Below the pieces are notes generated by a model that made no database searches, had not been told where the DNA came from, and was given only the letters and a program-made list of their open reading frames with translations. The position numbers and the translations under genes are program-made. A stretch of 64,000 nucleotides of DNA, taken from assembly GCA_032260385.1 (NCBI GenBank), contig JAVVEL010000003.1:62001-126000 (forward strand), in the 5' to 3' direction. Of this stretch, positions 51,412-59,596 are shown one piece after another; position 1 is the stretch's first letter, and each line of letters begins with the position of its first letter. This stretch comes from UBA9300 sp032260385 (lineage in GTDB: Bacteria; Bacteroidota; Bacteroidia; Bacteroidales; VadinHA17).

Positions 51412-52494
51412 TTACAGGCCGGCCTTGTTTTTGCTGGATTTATGTTCAAATTTAATAAGCTCGCTGGTAAAGCATATATTTTCCAGCCTGCCTTCTTCCG
51501 ATTCACCTGTCCGGAGTTCCATGTTCCATCCAAGGAGGGTATTTACCCCCTTTATTCCTGCATCGGCAATCTCCCATGCTTTAAGATGTTCAATACCGGG
51601 ATCCTCCTTATCCAGGATTTCCTTTCTGAAATGATAGGCCAGGAATTCCCTTACAGACATATTAAGGGTTTCAGAGCTTTCGGCAGGCAGGCTTATCTCA
51701 TAGGGTTTTATTTCTGCCGGTAAATAATGGACCTGTTTATTATAGAGGTTTATTTCACCAAGTGCCGTGAGATGTCTCAGGGAAGCCCAGGCTTCTTTTT
51801 GTACGGAAGTCTTTTCATCCCTTATAATATCAGGCTTCCTGGTTGTTACGGCCAGCTGCGTTTCTGTCCTGGCAGGTATATATCTTATCGTTTCATCAGG
51901 AAGGTCAAGCCTCGGAGCTTTTTCCCGGCTTTTCTGCTCACTTTCATTTTCGAGGCTGAAGGCTGCCAGGGAACTTTCATCTGTACCGCCTGCCTGCTGC
52001 TGGTCAAGGATAAGGAAGAGACCTGTCAGAATAGCTATTGAGGCAGCTATTGAGAGGCTGGAAATGATTATACGGGTGATTCTCCTTTTCCCCGGTATCT
52101 TAAGAAGTAATGACTTATCGGGATATGCTGTATTACCGGGCTCAAGGCGGATTTTTTCATATAGGCTGATGTTTTTGCGGAAGCGGGGATCGGATTTTTT
52201 AAGCTCGTTTATTTCCAGTTTTTGCTTTTCATCAAGGTCATTTTCACAGAGTGCGATAGAGAAATGCTCAACCTGTTCATTCGTTAGCTGTTCAGGTGAT
52301 CGCAGGAGTTCACTCTTATCTAATTTACCCTCATCATCAGGATTCAGAAAGCAGCCGTGGTACTCTTCAAATTCAGACAAAAGATCAGGCTTGTCAGACA
52401 GGAAATCCATGAGCACTTCCACCTGGAAATCGTCGAGCTGACCATCATAATAGTCAGTGATCCATATTTGATAATTTTGCCTGTTTATTATCAT
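51412..52494 (-). CDS. Membrane protein, likely anti-sigma factor
   Basis: A 360-residue single-pass protein. The N-terminal 130 residues are soluble, acidic and helical (YQIWITDYYDGQLDDFQVEV); a membrane helix follows at about 143-165 (IISSLSIAASIAILTGLFL), then about 190 residues outside. This layout is that of an anti-sigma factor, with the cytoplasmic part binding the sigma factor. The gene starts one base after the sigma stop, which makes the partnership strong by context; there is no canonical zinc-binding HxxxCxxC motif. The downstream barrel gene completes the operon. Confidence 0.75.
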   Translation of the reverse strand: MIINRQNYQIWITDYYDGQLDDFQVEVLMDFLSDKPDLLSEFEEYHGCFLNPDDEGKLDKSELLRSPEQLTNEQVEHFSIALCENDLDEKQKLEINELKKSDPRFRKNISLYEKIRLEPGNTAYPDKSLLLKIPGKRRITRIIISSLSIAASIAILTGLFLILDQQQAGGTDESSLAAFSLENESEQKSREKAPRLDLPDETIRYIPARTETQLAVTTRKPDIIRDEKTSVQKEAWASLRHLTALGEINLYNKQVHYLPAEIKPYEISLPAESSETLNMSVREFLAYHFRKEILDKEDPGIEHLKAWEIADAGIKGVNTLLGWNMELRTGESEEGRLENICFTSELIKFEHKSSKNKAGL

Positions 52495-52495
52495 T

Positions 52496-52975
52496 TCACA
52501 CCAGCACTTCCATTTTACCTATCATTTTACGCAGGGCCATCCTTGCCCTGTAAATATTTATCTTTACCTGGGCTTCCGATTGACCTGTTATCTCACCTAT
52601 TTCCCTGTAGCTGTATCCTTCATAATCTCTCAGCAGGATAACTGATCGCCATGACTCATTAAGCCTGGCAAGGCATTGATGAAGCATTTCATTCAGGTCG
52701 GAATAGCCCTCTTCGTGCATTAGTTCAGGTGGTGAGTCAAGGGAGATGAGCCTTTTTTCCTTCCTCAGGCTGTCTATCATTGCATTATGCGCCGTAGTAA
52801 AGAGCCAGGCTTTTGCCCTGACGTAGTCTATTTCCTCAACACCGATCCACAGTTTCTCATAGCAGTCCTGAACCACATCACTGGCTTTGTCCCGGTCGCC
52901 CATGCTTTTCAGAACAAACCTGTATATGCGGTCAGAGTATTCTTCAACTGCTCTATTATACTCCTGTGGTGTCAT
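52496..52975 (-). CDS. ECF RNA polymerase sigma factor
   Basis: A 159-residue sigma-70 family factor of the extracytoplasmic type. Region 2 (residues about 10-75, with RDKASDVVQDCYEKLW and AWLFTTAHNAMIDSLR) and region 4 (about 100-155, with SVILLRDYEGYSYREIGEITG and the helix-turn-helix around SEAQVKINIYRARM) are clear. It leads the operon sigma, anti-sigma, barrel. An ECF-type promoter lies directly upstream, so it probably activates itself. Confidence 0.93.
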   Translation of the reverse strand: MTPQEYNRAVEEYSDRIYRFVLKSMGDRDKASDVVQDCYEKLWIGVEEIDYVRAKAWLFTTAHNAMIDSLRKEKRLISLDSPPELMHEEGYSDLNEMLHQCLARLNESWRSVILLRDYEGYSYREIGEITGQSEAQVKINIYRARMALRKMIGKMEVLV

Positions 52976-52991
52976 AGTTACTTATCAGGTG

Positions 52992-53019
52992 TACGACGGA
53001 TAAAGTTATAAAAAGTTAC
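52992..53019 (-). promoter_or_regulatory. ECF-type promoter of the sigma factor operon
   Basis: On the minus strand, GTAACTT (53013-53019), a 14-base spacer and CGTCGTA (52992-52998) form the AAC...CGTC layout used by ECF sigma factors. The -10 core ends 17 bases before the sigma ATG. This fits autoregulation of the operon; which sigma factor reads it is inferred. Confidence 0.6.
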
Positions 53020-53028
53020 ACGGGAAAT

Positions 53029-53781
53029 TTACCTGTCCATCCATTTTTTAAAATCAGCGACACGATCCCTGCTCACAACAACATCATCATTATCATCCTG
53101 ACCGTCAAGGATCAGTTTAAGCCTGCTGGACGAATAGGCCATTATGTCTTTTATAGCATTGATATTCACTAAATAATTCCTGTTGACCCTGTAGAATTTT
53201 TTCGGATCAAGCATTTGCTCAAGCCTGTCAAGCGAGAAATCAATGGCATAATCACGTCCGCTGCCCCCTGAGATGAATGCACAGCCTTCACGTATAAAGA
53301 AATAATGTATATCAGCTACCTGCACCGGTCGGTAATGCTGCCCTATTTTGATGAGGAAGCGTTCCCTCCTGCCGGTTTCCATTTGTTTGAGCAGGCTGTT
53401 TATAATCGAATCATCCGTTTTCCGGCCATGTATCTTTCTGAACTTGTCGATTGCCTTCCCAAGGTCTTCCGCCTTAATGGGCTTGAGAAGATAGTCAACG
53501 CTGTTTACCCGGAAGGCCCTGATGGCATATTCATCATAAGCCGTAGTGAATATTACAGGTATGGTTATATTGACATTTTCAAAAATTTCAAAGCATAAGC
53601 CGTCGTCGAGCTGGATATCCATAAATACAAGATCGGGGGAAGGGTTGTTAAGGAACCAGTTGCTTGACTCCTCCACTGATTCAAGGATGGCCGCTATGTT
53701 AATTGTATCGTCAAGATCATAAAGCATCCTTTTAAGTTTCAGGGATGCCGGTTTCTCATCTTCAATTATCAATACTTTCAT
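53029..53781 (-). CDS. LytTR-family response regulator
   Basis: A 250-residue regulator: an N-terminal receiver (residues 1-118, with IIEDEKPA, the acceptor Asp in VFMDIQL, TTAYDEYAI and LLKPI) and a C-terminal LytTR DNA-binding domain (about 140-245, with RFLIKIGQHYRPVQVADI and FYRVNRNYLVNINAI). Its ATG lies inside the kinase gene end, an overlap of 20 bases, so the two are coupled. The kinase is the obvious phosphodonor. Targets are unknown; the unknown secreted protein upstream is a candidate part of the same circuit. Confidence 0.95.
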   Translation of the reverse strand: MKVLIIEDEKPASLKLKRMLYDLDDTINIAAILESVEESSNWFLNNPSPDLVFMDIQLDDGLCFEIFENVNITIPVIFTTAYDEYAIRAFRVNSVDYLLKPIKAEDLGKAIDKFRKIHGRKTDDSIINSLLKQMETGRRERFLIKIGQHYRPVQVADIHYFFIREGCAFISGGSGRDYAIDFSLDRLEQMLDPKKFYRVNRNYLVNINAIKDIMAYSSSRLKLILDGQDDNDDVVVSRDRVADFKKWMDR

Positions 53782-54805
53782 TCACCTGCTTATTAAGTGG
53801 TATCTGAACAATAAAATTATAACCGTCATCATTTATTTTCAATTCCTTACCTGTAATCAGCTGAAGTCTTTCTTTAAGATTCTCAAGGCCCAGTTTCATT
53901 GTTTCCATTACATTTTTCCTCTGTAAGTTGTTGCGCACCACAAGGTAATCATTATCTCTTTCAATATCTATCACGAGGGGACGTTCACGCGAGGCCGTAT
54001 TATGCTTGATGGCGTTCTCGATCAGTATCTGTAATGAGACGGGTGTTATCATCAGCCCGGCAGTATCACCGGTGTTTATATTCAGGAAGATCTTTTCCTT
54101 TTCCCTGAGGTCATAGAGTTTGAAGAAAGCCCTGGCAAAACTGATTTCATCATCCAGGGACACATACTCCTTCTCTTCATTTTCAATTACGTACCTGTAT
54201 ATTCCGGCTAATTCCTGTATGTACTTTTCTGCCTCAAGGGGATCGGAATGGACCAGCTCAGACAGGGTATTCAGGCTGTTGAAGAGAAAATGGGGATTGA
54301 CCTGTGATTTAAGTGACATATACCTGTATTTCAGGTTGGATTCCCTGAGTGCGTTTTCTGACGCTAAGGTTCTTTGCCATATGTAATAGAAAAATGCTGC
54401 AGAACCTATCAGGACCCATATTGCAAATTGCTTAATTGCAGCCGGGACTTCAACACTGAACAGGTGGCTGAAGAAATTTGTGGTATCCAGGCCCTGGAAG
54501 ATAAAATACAGGAAGACTCCGCCGCTTATCAGCAATAACTGTATTGCAAGCAGTCCGGCCGCCACTATCAATATCGAGGGGATAATCCTCTTTCTCAACC
54601 TGGACAGGGGTATATAAGTGTACCTTTTCAGGATAAGGCGGGCTATCCCCAGGGGGATAATAATATTCAGGAAGACCATGATAGCGAAAAAAACAGTCTG
54701 AAGGTTCAGGGGGCTGCCCGTCTGTATCCATTTGAATACTATTGCATACATTATGCTGAAGGCAGCAAAAAGCAGGATGACTATTAAATCTCTTTTCTTT
54801 TTCAT
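53762..54805 (-). CDS. LytS-type sensor histidine kinase
   Basis: A 347-residue membrane kinase with four hydrophobic segments (within residues 8-140), a coiled linker and a His_kinase domain carrying KSQVNPHFLFNSLNTLSELV, followed by the ATPase N-box ILIENAIKHNT and GLENLKERL. No periplasmic domain is visible. It overlaps the following LytTR regulator by 20 bases and starts 18 bases after the unknown secreted protein gene. Confidence 0.93.
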   Translation of the reverse strand: MKKKRDLIVILLFAAFSIMYAIVFKWIQTGSPLNLQTVFFAIMVFLNIIIPLGIARLILKRYTYIPLSRLRKRIIPSILIVAAGLLAIQLLLISGGVFLYFIFQGLDTTNFFSHLFSVEVPAAIKQFAIWVLIGSAAFFYYIWQRTLASENALRESNLKYRYMSLKSQVNPHFLFNSLNTLSELVHSDPLEAEKYIQELAGIYRYVIENEEKEYVSLDDEISFARAFFKLYDLREKEKIFLNINTGDTAGLMITPVSLQILIENAIKHNTASRERPLVIDIERDNDYLVVRNNLQRKNVMETMKLGLENLKERLQLITGKELKINDDGYNFIVQIPLNKQVNESIDN

Positions 54806-54823
54806 CTCTTACAAAATTAATGT

Positions 54824-55657
54824 TTACCTGCTCTTATCAAAAACTATTTCACGTTGCAGGTCAATAAGTTGCCCCCCGGGGAAGGCATCACTTTCAAGTT
54901 TCATTATGACATCCTCGAACATGATGGCATATTCAAGCTGCTTATCCTGCAATGAAACCCACATTTCACCGTAGTATAGTGATCTTCCTTTGAACGACAT
55001 CGCGGGAGTATCAGCACTGACCGGGTTATATTCTGATTCGAATTTTATCACGGCACAGACTTCATCATTGTGTTTTGTTATGGCCGACCATGTAAGCTCC
55101 TGGTACCTGCTGCTGAAGCTCACCCAGTTCTGGAACTCTATTTCATAATCCTCCAGTAAAACAGGCATGAACTCCTGCCCGAACCTGAGGCTGTCCATTA
55201 CGTATACTGCCAGTCCCTGCATCTGCATGGCATCGGAGACCAGCCATTTCGCAAGATCGCGAAGTTCCGGAGCGATGTCGTCAAAGAAATCTTCCTGCAA
55301 AAAGTCAGCGGTGAAGGATTCGTATTCGAAACCGTCAAGAGCAGGCAGGCTCACTGTATTTTCGGGTTCTTCACGAAAATCACCTATCGAAGCCAGTCTG
55401 GCATCCTGCCATCTTGTTATGTTATTTTCAGGGTCAACAGCAAGATTTGCCAGGACAACATTACAATTAAAAGTTGTGCCATTGAGTGCATCAAGATTTT
55501 GCCACTTAAGGCTGACTTCATAATCCTGTAAGCTTTGATTGTCAGTCTCGATATCCTGTATTTGTGCCAGGAAATATTTATCCAGGCATTTATCCTGGGC
55601 AAAAGAAGTTGAATAAAGCATGAACATGTAAGCAAGGGTAATGATTGAAGCTTTCAT
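54824..55657 (-). CDS. Secreted protein of unknown function upstream of a LytTR pair
   Basis: A 277-residue protein with a signal peptide (TLAYMFMLYSTSFAQ, cut near AQDKC) and a mixed alpha/beta body. I recognise no catalytic motif or named domain. Notable are the aromatic-rich WVSFSSRYQELTWSA and GRSLYYGEMWVSL segments near the C-terminus, a few cysteines and an acidic middle (LQEDFFDDIAPELRD). It resembles no GLPGLI-family motif, which was considered. As the first gene of an operon with a sensor kinase and regulator, it may be a periplasmic signal or accessory component of that system, but this is by position only. Confidence 0.7.
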   Translation of the reverse strand: MKASIITLAYMFMLYSTSFAQDKCLDKYFLAQIQDIETDNQSLQDYEVSLKWQNLDALNGTTFNCNVVLANLAVDPENNITRWQDARLASIGDFREEPENTVSLPALDGFEYESFTADFLQEDFFDDIAPELRDLAKWLVSDAMQMQGLAVYVMDSLRFGQEFMPVLLEDYEIEFQNWVSFSSRYQELTWSAITKHNDEVCAVIKFESEYNPVSADTPAMSFKGRSLYYGEMWVSLQDKQLEYAIMFEDVIMKLESDAFPGGQLIDLQREIVFDKSR

Positions 55658-55761
55658 AATATTTTATTTTATGATTTGTCTTCAAAGTAAAGGAGTAAGA
55701 AAAGCAAATGAAATTAAATCTGGCCGGATCGTAATATATGATTGTTGAATCGTAAATAATC

Positions 55762-57489
55762 TCAGCTGACAGGATCACGGATAAGATCAAATGCTTCCTG
55801 AACAGAATACCCGGAGATATTTATTATATGAAAATTCACGATTCCCCATTTCTTTATCACTTTCTCAAGTAAGCTGTCCCTTACTGTAAGGATCACAATT
55901 CCTTCGTTTCTATTCAGCAAAAGGGAAAGGCACTCTGACCAGCCTCCGCCGCCAAGCTCCAGCCTGCCCACCTCATCTATGACAGTAATGGTCCTGGCAC
56001 TTCCGCCACACAGTATATTGCGTCCCAGATCAAGGGCTGCCGGGTATATGGAATAGCTCCCGATCTTCTCCGGTGTGTCGTCATGGCTTTTTCGTAAGAA
56101 CTTTATTTTATTCCCCGCTTCAATATCGAGCAGGTCATAACCGCTTGTTTCCCCCCTGTCCATCACTCTTTCCGTAAGTATCCCGCCGACCCTGTATGTG
56201 TTTTCCCTGAGCATGCCTGCCAGCTTTGCGGCAAGGCTTGTTTTCCCTTCGCCCTTTTTACCGCTTATAATAAACACCCTGTTGTCCGTGGAATTCTTTT
56301 TCTGCAATTCATGCAGGCGTATCCCTGCATGGACAACTACATTTGAAAGTGCACTGACAGGATTTTTGACGATTGTTCTGAAACCGGGAATGCTGGCTAT
56401 AAACAGGGGCAGGCTATCGACCGCCAGTTCAAGGGCCAGAGGCAGGTTCCTGAAGGATGTCCTGGCAAAGCTTTGCCTGATTTTAGGATTATATAGTTCG
56501 CTTCCAAGCACAGAAAAACCTATAATAATGGTGGCTGCCCTGAAATTCATCCTTAATCCTTCAATTAATCCCATTTTAAGAATATCTTCCCCTTCGCGGG
56601 CCCTTGTGAATACGAATGAAGTGATTATGGTGATAATTATGAAGAATATCCAGAACTTTGGATTCATCAGCTGGCGCATTGCCCGCCTGTATCTCATTAT
56701 CCATATGCCTGTAATCACAGGTACGATTACGAGCCAGACAACCAGGGGTGAATAATTAAGCACAAGCATTGCCGCTACAAAGAGGGAAAGGTTAACAAAA
56801 AGCCATGCCAGGGAGTAAGGAGTCTTCTGATCTGGATCGTTAAAGCTGTTTTTAGCCATGGTGCTGCGGTACTGTTTGATCCCAACCCCGGTTTCCTTTG
56901 CTGTCCTGCGGCCAAGCTTCAGTCCGGTTACAGCAGTGATAATACCCAGAATAACATTGACAGCCAGCAGGATCAATAAGGGCAGCCAGGCCATGTCGAC
57001 CTGTATGCCTGTTTGCTTTTCAGCCATGTCGGCCAGTTCTGTATATACTTCGATAATACTGTTTCCATAGAATACTACCAGGGTCAGCACTCTCTGCACA
57101 AGGCTCCACGACATGGCAAGAACAGCGCCGGCAATATAGCCGGCAACATTCCGACCCAGTAGAATGACTGTAAATTCCATGAGCAGGGCTTCGCTCATAA
57201 TGGCAATCATTGGTCCGAAGATCACGGCACTGGGCGAAAGGGTCTTCATCAGGGCGCAGATTAAGCCGGTCCTCCAGAACAGGCCTTTTTCTTTCCACTT
57301 ATGGCTTAATGAGATCAGTAAAACAATACCTATTGCAGTCAGTATACTGCCACTGAACGGTACCCTCAGGTTATGGAGAAAGCTGCCAATAACTATTTCG
57401 GAGGCAGCCCACATGCTTCCTGCAACGGAGGCCTTGAGCCACCTGTGATCAATACCGGTCTTCAATCTGTCTGCCCTGCCTGGTGCCAT
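55762..57489 (-). CDS. Membrane transporter-like protein fused to a THEP1-type nucleoside-triphosphatase
   Basis: A 575-residue fusion. Residues about 20-390 form at least nine hydrophobic segments. The first part (about 20-195) is reminiscent of ECF-transporter substrate (S) components. The second (about 225-375, with GLRMNFRAATIIIGFSVLGS and SFARTSFRNLPLAL) resembles the EcfT/CbiQ membrane component. Residues about 402-575 are a P-loop NTPase of the THEP1/NTPase_1 family: Walker A GKKGEGKTS (410-418) and Walker B ITVIDEVGRLEL (501-512), the EVGxLEL pattern of that family. In ordinary ECF transporters the energising partner is an ABC ATPase, not THEP1. The membrane assignment is tentative; the NTPase assignment is firm. 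It is downstream of a glycosidase gene on the same strand. Confidence 0.7.
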   Translation of the reverse strand: MAPGRADRLKTGIDHRWLKASVAGSMWAASEIVIGSFLHNLRVPFSGSILTAIGIVLLISLSHKWKEKGLFWRTGLICALMKTLSPSAVIFGPMIAIMSEALLMEFTVILLGRNVAGYIAGAVLAMSWSLVQRVLTLVVFYGNSIIEVYTELADMAEKQTGIQVDMAWLPLLILLAVNVILGIITAVTGLKLGRRTAKETGVGIKQYRSTMAKNSFNDPDQKTPYSLAWLFVNLSLFVAAMLVLNYSPLVVWLVIVPVITGIWIMRYRRAMRQLMNPKFWIFFIIITIITSFVFTRAREGEDILKMGLIEGLRMNFRAATIIIGFSVLGSELYNPKIRQSFARTSFRNLPLALELAVDSLPLFIASIPGFRTIVKNPVSALSNVVVHAGIRLHELQKKNSTDNRVFIISGKKGEGKTSLAAKLAGMLRENTYRVGGILTERVMDRGETSGYDLLDIEAGNKIKFLRKSHDDTPEKIGSYSIYPAALDLGRNILCGGSARTITVIDEVGRLELGGGGWSECLSLLLNRNEGIVILTVRDSLLEKVIKKWGIVNFHIINISGYSVQEAFDLIRDPVS

Positions 57490-57520
57490 TTTTGAAAAAT
57501 CGTGGCATAAATATACTGTT

Positions 57521-59488
57521 TTAATTTACCAGCCAGGGTGCCCTGTAGGCGGGAGGCAGTTTTTTTACCTGCGGAGTTGGTGGTGAGAATGCTATATCAA
57601 GCTCTTCGACAACACCGTCTTTAAGCCTGTAAAGCAGTGAAGAATATGGTTTATATTCAAGGTTTATATCGTAGCTTTTACCGGCATAATTAAGTCTTAA
57701 CTCCATATTTTCAGTCTTTTCCAAGTATGACTGCCCGTATTGAAGGGGAAACTTGATGCCTGCCGTGGCAGGATTTGCAAAGAAGATATAGAGGCCATTC
57801 TCCGTTTCCCTGGCCCTGCAGGGAGGTATTTCCGGGCCCTCCAGCAGAGGCTTCCCCTGTGGGATGAAGGTTGTTTTTACACATGGCAGGCTCATTAGTT
57901 CCCTCACCTTATCCCGATAGTCGTCGTGCTTCACGGTACCCGGCTCGAGAGGCTCACGGGGAAGGCTCACCTGTAAGCCCTGCGCAGCCAGGTTGTATAT
58001 TATACTGAGCGATTCATAGTCAAGGTATTCTGCATCTACGTACAGCTGGCTGAAAGAGGCATGGCCCACTTTCAGAGTCCCCTTTTCATAGCTTGCCTTC
58101 TCCAGGAACTCCCTGTTGATCCATAGCGGATGATGGCCTTTAAGTATTTCCGGGAAATAGACATACCTCATCTCGTAGTAGCCCCAGGCCCAGATGAATT
58201 GTTTTTCCACCGGCATGATACCTTTCATCCATGCATCTTCCTGGGGCAGGTAAACGGCAACATCGGTGTAAGGCCTGCCTTGCTTCATGACTTCAGACAC
58301 TTTTTCCAGGTACTTGTTAAAGGCAGGCAAGTCAGGAGCCAGCCTGCCGCTGTCGCCCAGGTGCACACTGGCATAGAAGTTCACCGAGTCCCGGCCTGCA
58401 GGGTTATGGGCCTTGCCATGCCATACAATATGGTTAACACCGTTTGCGAAAAGAGCATCGGCAACAAGCTTGAGATCGGCTGTCTGCTCTTCCCTGATAT
58501 AATTACGCGGCCAGCCGTAGAGACAGGTAAAGGTTTCGGCGCTGACCACATTTTTGCCGCTCAGCACGGCAGCCGAGGCCGGTATGGCATTATATTCGGG
58601 CTCATAGAGCATGGCTTCCCCCTCGGGGATATCCATTCGTGCATAGGCAGAGATAATGTCGCAGGGTGCACCCGAACACTGACCCCGCGATCTGATATTA
58701 TGCTGATCAAGTATCCTGTCGTAATTGTCATAGAAAGCCACTACCCTGTCCGAGATAAGTTTCATATAGTCATAGAGATGATTTTCCTGACCGGGCAGGT
58801 AGAGTGAATCCATAAGGGGCGGGATATCATAGCCGTAAGCATTGAGGAATTCTTTTTCCAGGCCGTCATACCACAATCCTTTGGTCTCCACCTCCCAGCT
58901 GTCGATAAAATATGATTGTGGCAGTTTAGTTTCTGTTTGGGGGAAGGAATCGATCATCCTGTTAAAGTATTTCATGTAATTTTCAGGAAGCATATGATCA
59001 ACAACATAGCCTGTTACCGGAAACTCCCATGATCTGTTTATTGCCTGTCTTTCATCCTTCCCGTATTGCTGCGAGGCTTCGGCGTAACTTACCCCCGAAT
59101 CCCCGAAAGGCCAGAGGGTGCCCATTGTGAGGTCGCAGGCCAGTCCGATACTGTCGGCATAAAATATTGCATAATCCACAATATCCTGCCATTCCGGACT
59201 GAGCCATTCCTGTCTGGGGGTATATGACTGTTCAAGGCTTGTATCCATGGCATTCAGCGGGTACACCCAGGCCAGCTCAACACCGCCGAAACCCTTTTCC
59301 TTGAGCCAGTTGAGGTTATACCTTATATCTTCCTTCTTAATTTCAGAGGCAAACCACCAGTAACGGGCAAAGGGTTTGCTGGTGAGATCCATGGAAGTAA
59401 GGCTGTTTCCCGGAACATGTTCCCTCTCTCCTGTCTGCGAGCAGGAAGCCATTAGGATCATTATGATTGGAATACAAAGTTTTTTCAT
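57521..59488 (-). CDS. GH106-like glycoside hydrolase lipoprotein
   Basis: A 655-residue lipoprotein (lipobox LMASC, Cys16). The body looks like a TIM-barrel glycosidase related to the alpha-L-rhamnosidase family GH106: it starts with FARYWWFASEIKKEDIRYNL and KGFGGVELAWVYPLN, then carries QSYFIDSWEVETKGLWYD, with an acidic pair, SAETFTCLYGWP and ALFANGVNHIVWHG. Typical GH106 enzymes are about 1000 residues, so this is a shorter relative. The last 150 residues are a beta-sandwich-like domain. It lies next to a GH43 lipoprotein gene, so both probably act on plant or algal polysaccharide side chains. The GH106 label is tentative. Confidence 0.72.
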   Translation of the reverse strand: MKKLCIPIIMILMASCSQTGEREHVPGNSLTSMDLTSKPFARYWWFASEIKKEDIRYNLNWLKEKGFGGVELAWVYPLNAMDTSLEQSYTPRQEWLSPEWQDIVDYAIFYADSIGLACDLTMGTLWPFGDSGVSYAEASQQYGKDERQAINRSWEFPVTGYVVDHMLPENYMKYFNRMIDSFPQTETKLPQSYFIDSWEVETKGLWYDGLEKEFLNAYGYDIPPLMDSLYLPGQENHLYDYMKLISDRVVAFYDNYDRILDQHNIRSRGQCSGAPCDIISAYARMDIPEGEAMLYEPEYNAIPASAAVLSGKNVVSAETFTCLYGWPRNYIREEQTADLKLVADALFANGVNHIVWHGKAHNPAGRDSVNFYASVHLGDSGRLAPDLPAFNKYLEKVSEVMKQGRPYTDVAVYLPQEDAWMKGIMPVEKQFIWAWGYYEMRYVYFPEILKGHHPLWINREFLEKASYEKGTLKVGHASFSQLYVDAEYLDYESLSIIYNLAAQGLQVSLPREPLEPGTVKHDDYRDKVRELMSLPCVKTTFIPQGKPLLEGPEIPPCRARETENGLYIFFANPATAGIKFPLQYGQSYLEKTENMELRLNYAGKSYDINLEYKPYSSLLYRLKDGVVEELDIAFSPPTPQVKKLPPAYRAPWLVN

Positions 59489-59596
59489 AGGTTAAGAGGT
59501 AAAAAGGAATTATGGTAAAGAAGCATTCATTTTGATCGGTTTTCCCTGGGCAGGCAGTAAAAACACCCGGTGATCCTGGTGCAGGCCCGGGAGGTC

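Noticed and set aside
51767..52441. 224-codon antisense frame inside the anti-sigma gene
   Set aside because: Serine/arginine/phenylalanine-rich shadow of the anti-sigma coding frame; no conserved motif, and the sense frame is explained by operon context.
54824..55657. GLPGLI-family assignment for the unknown secreted protein
   Set aside because: The family's defining motif is absent and the rest does not fit.
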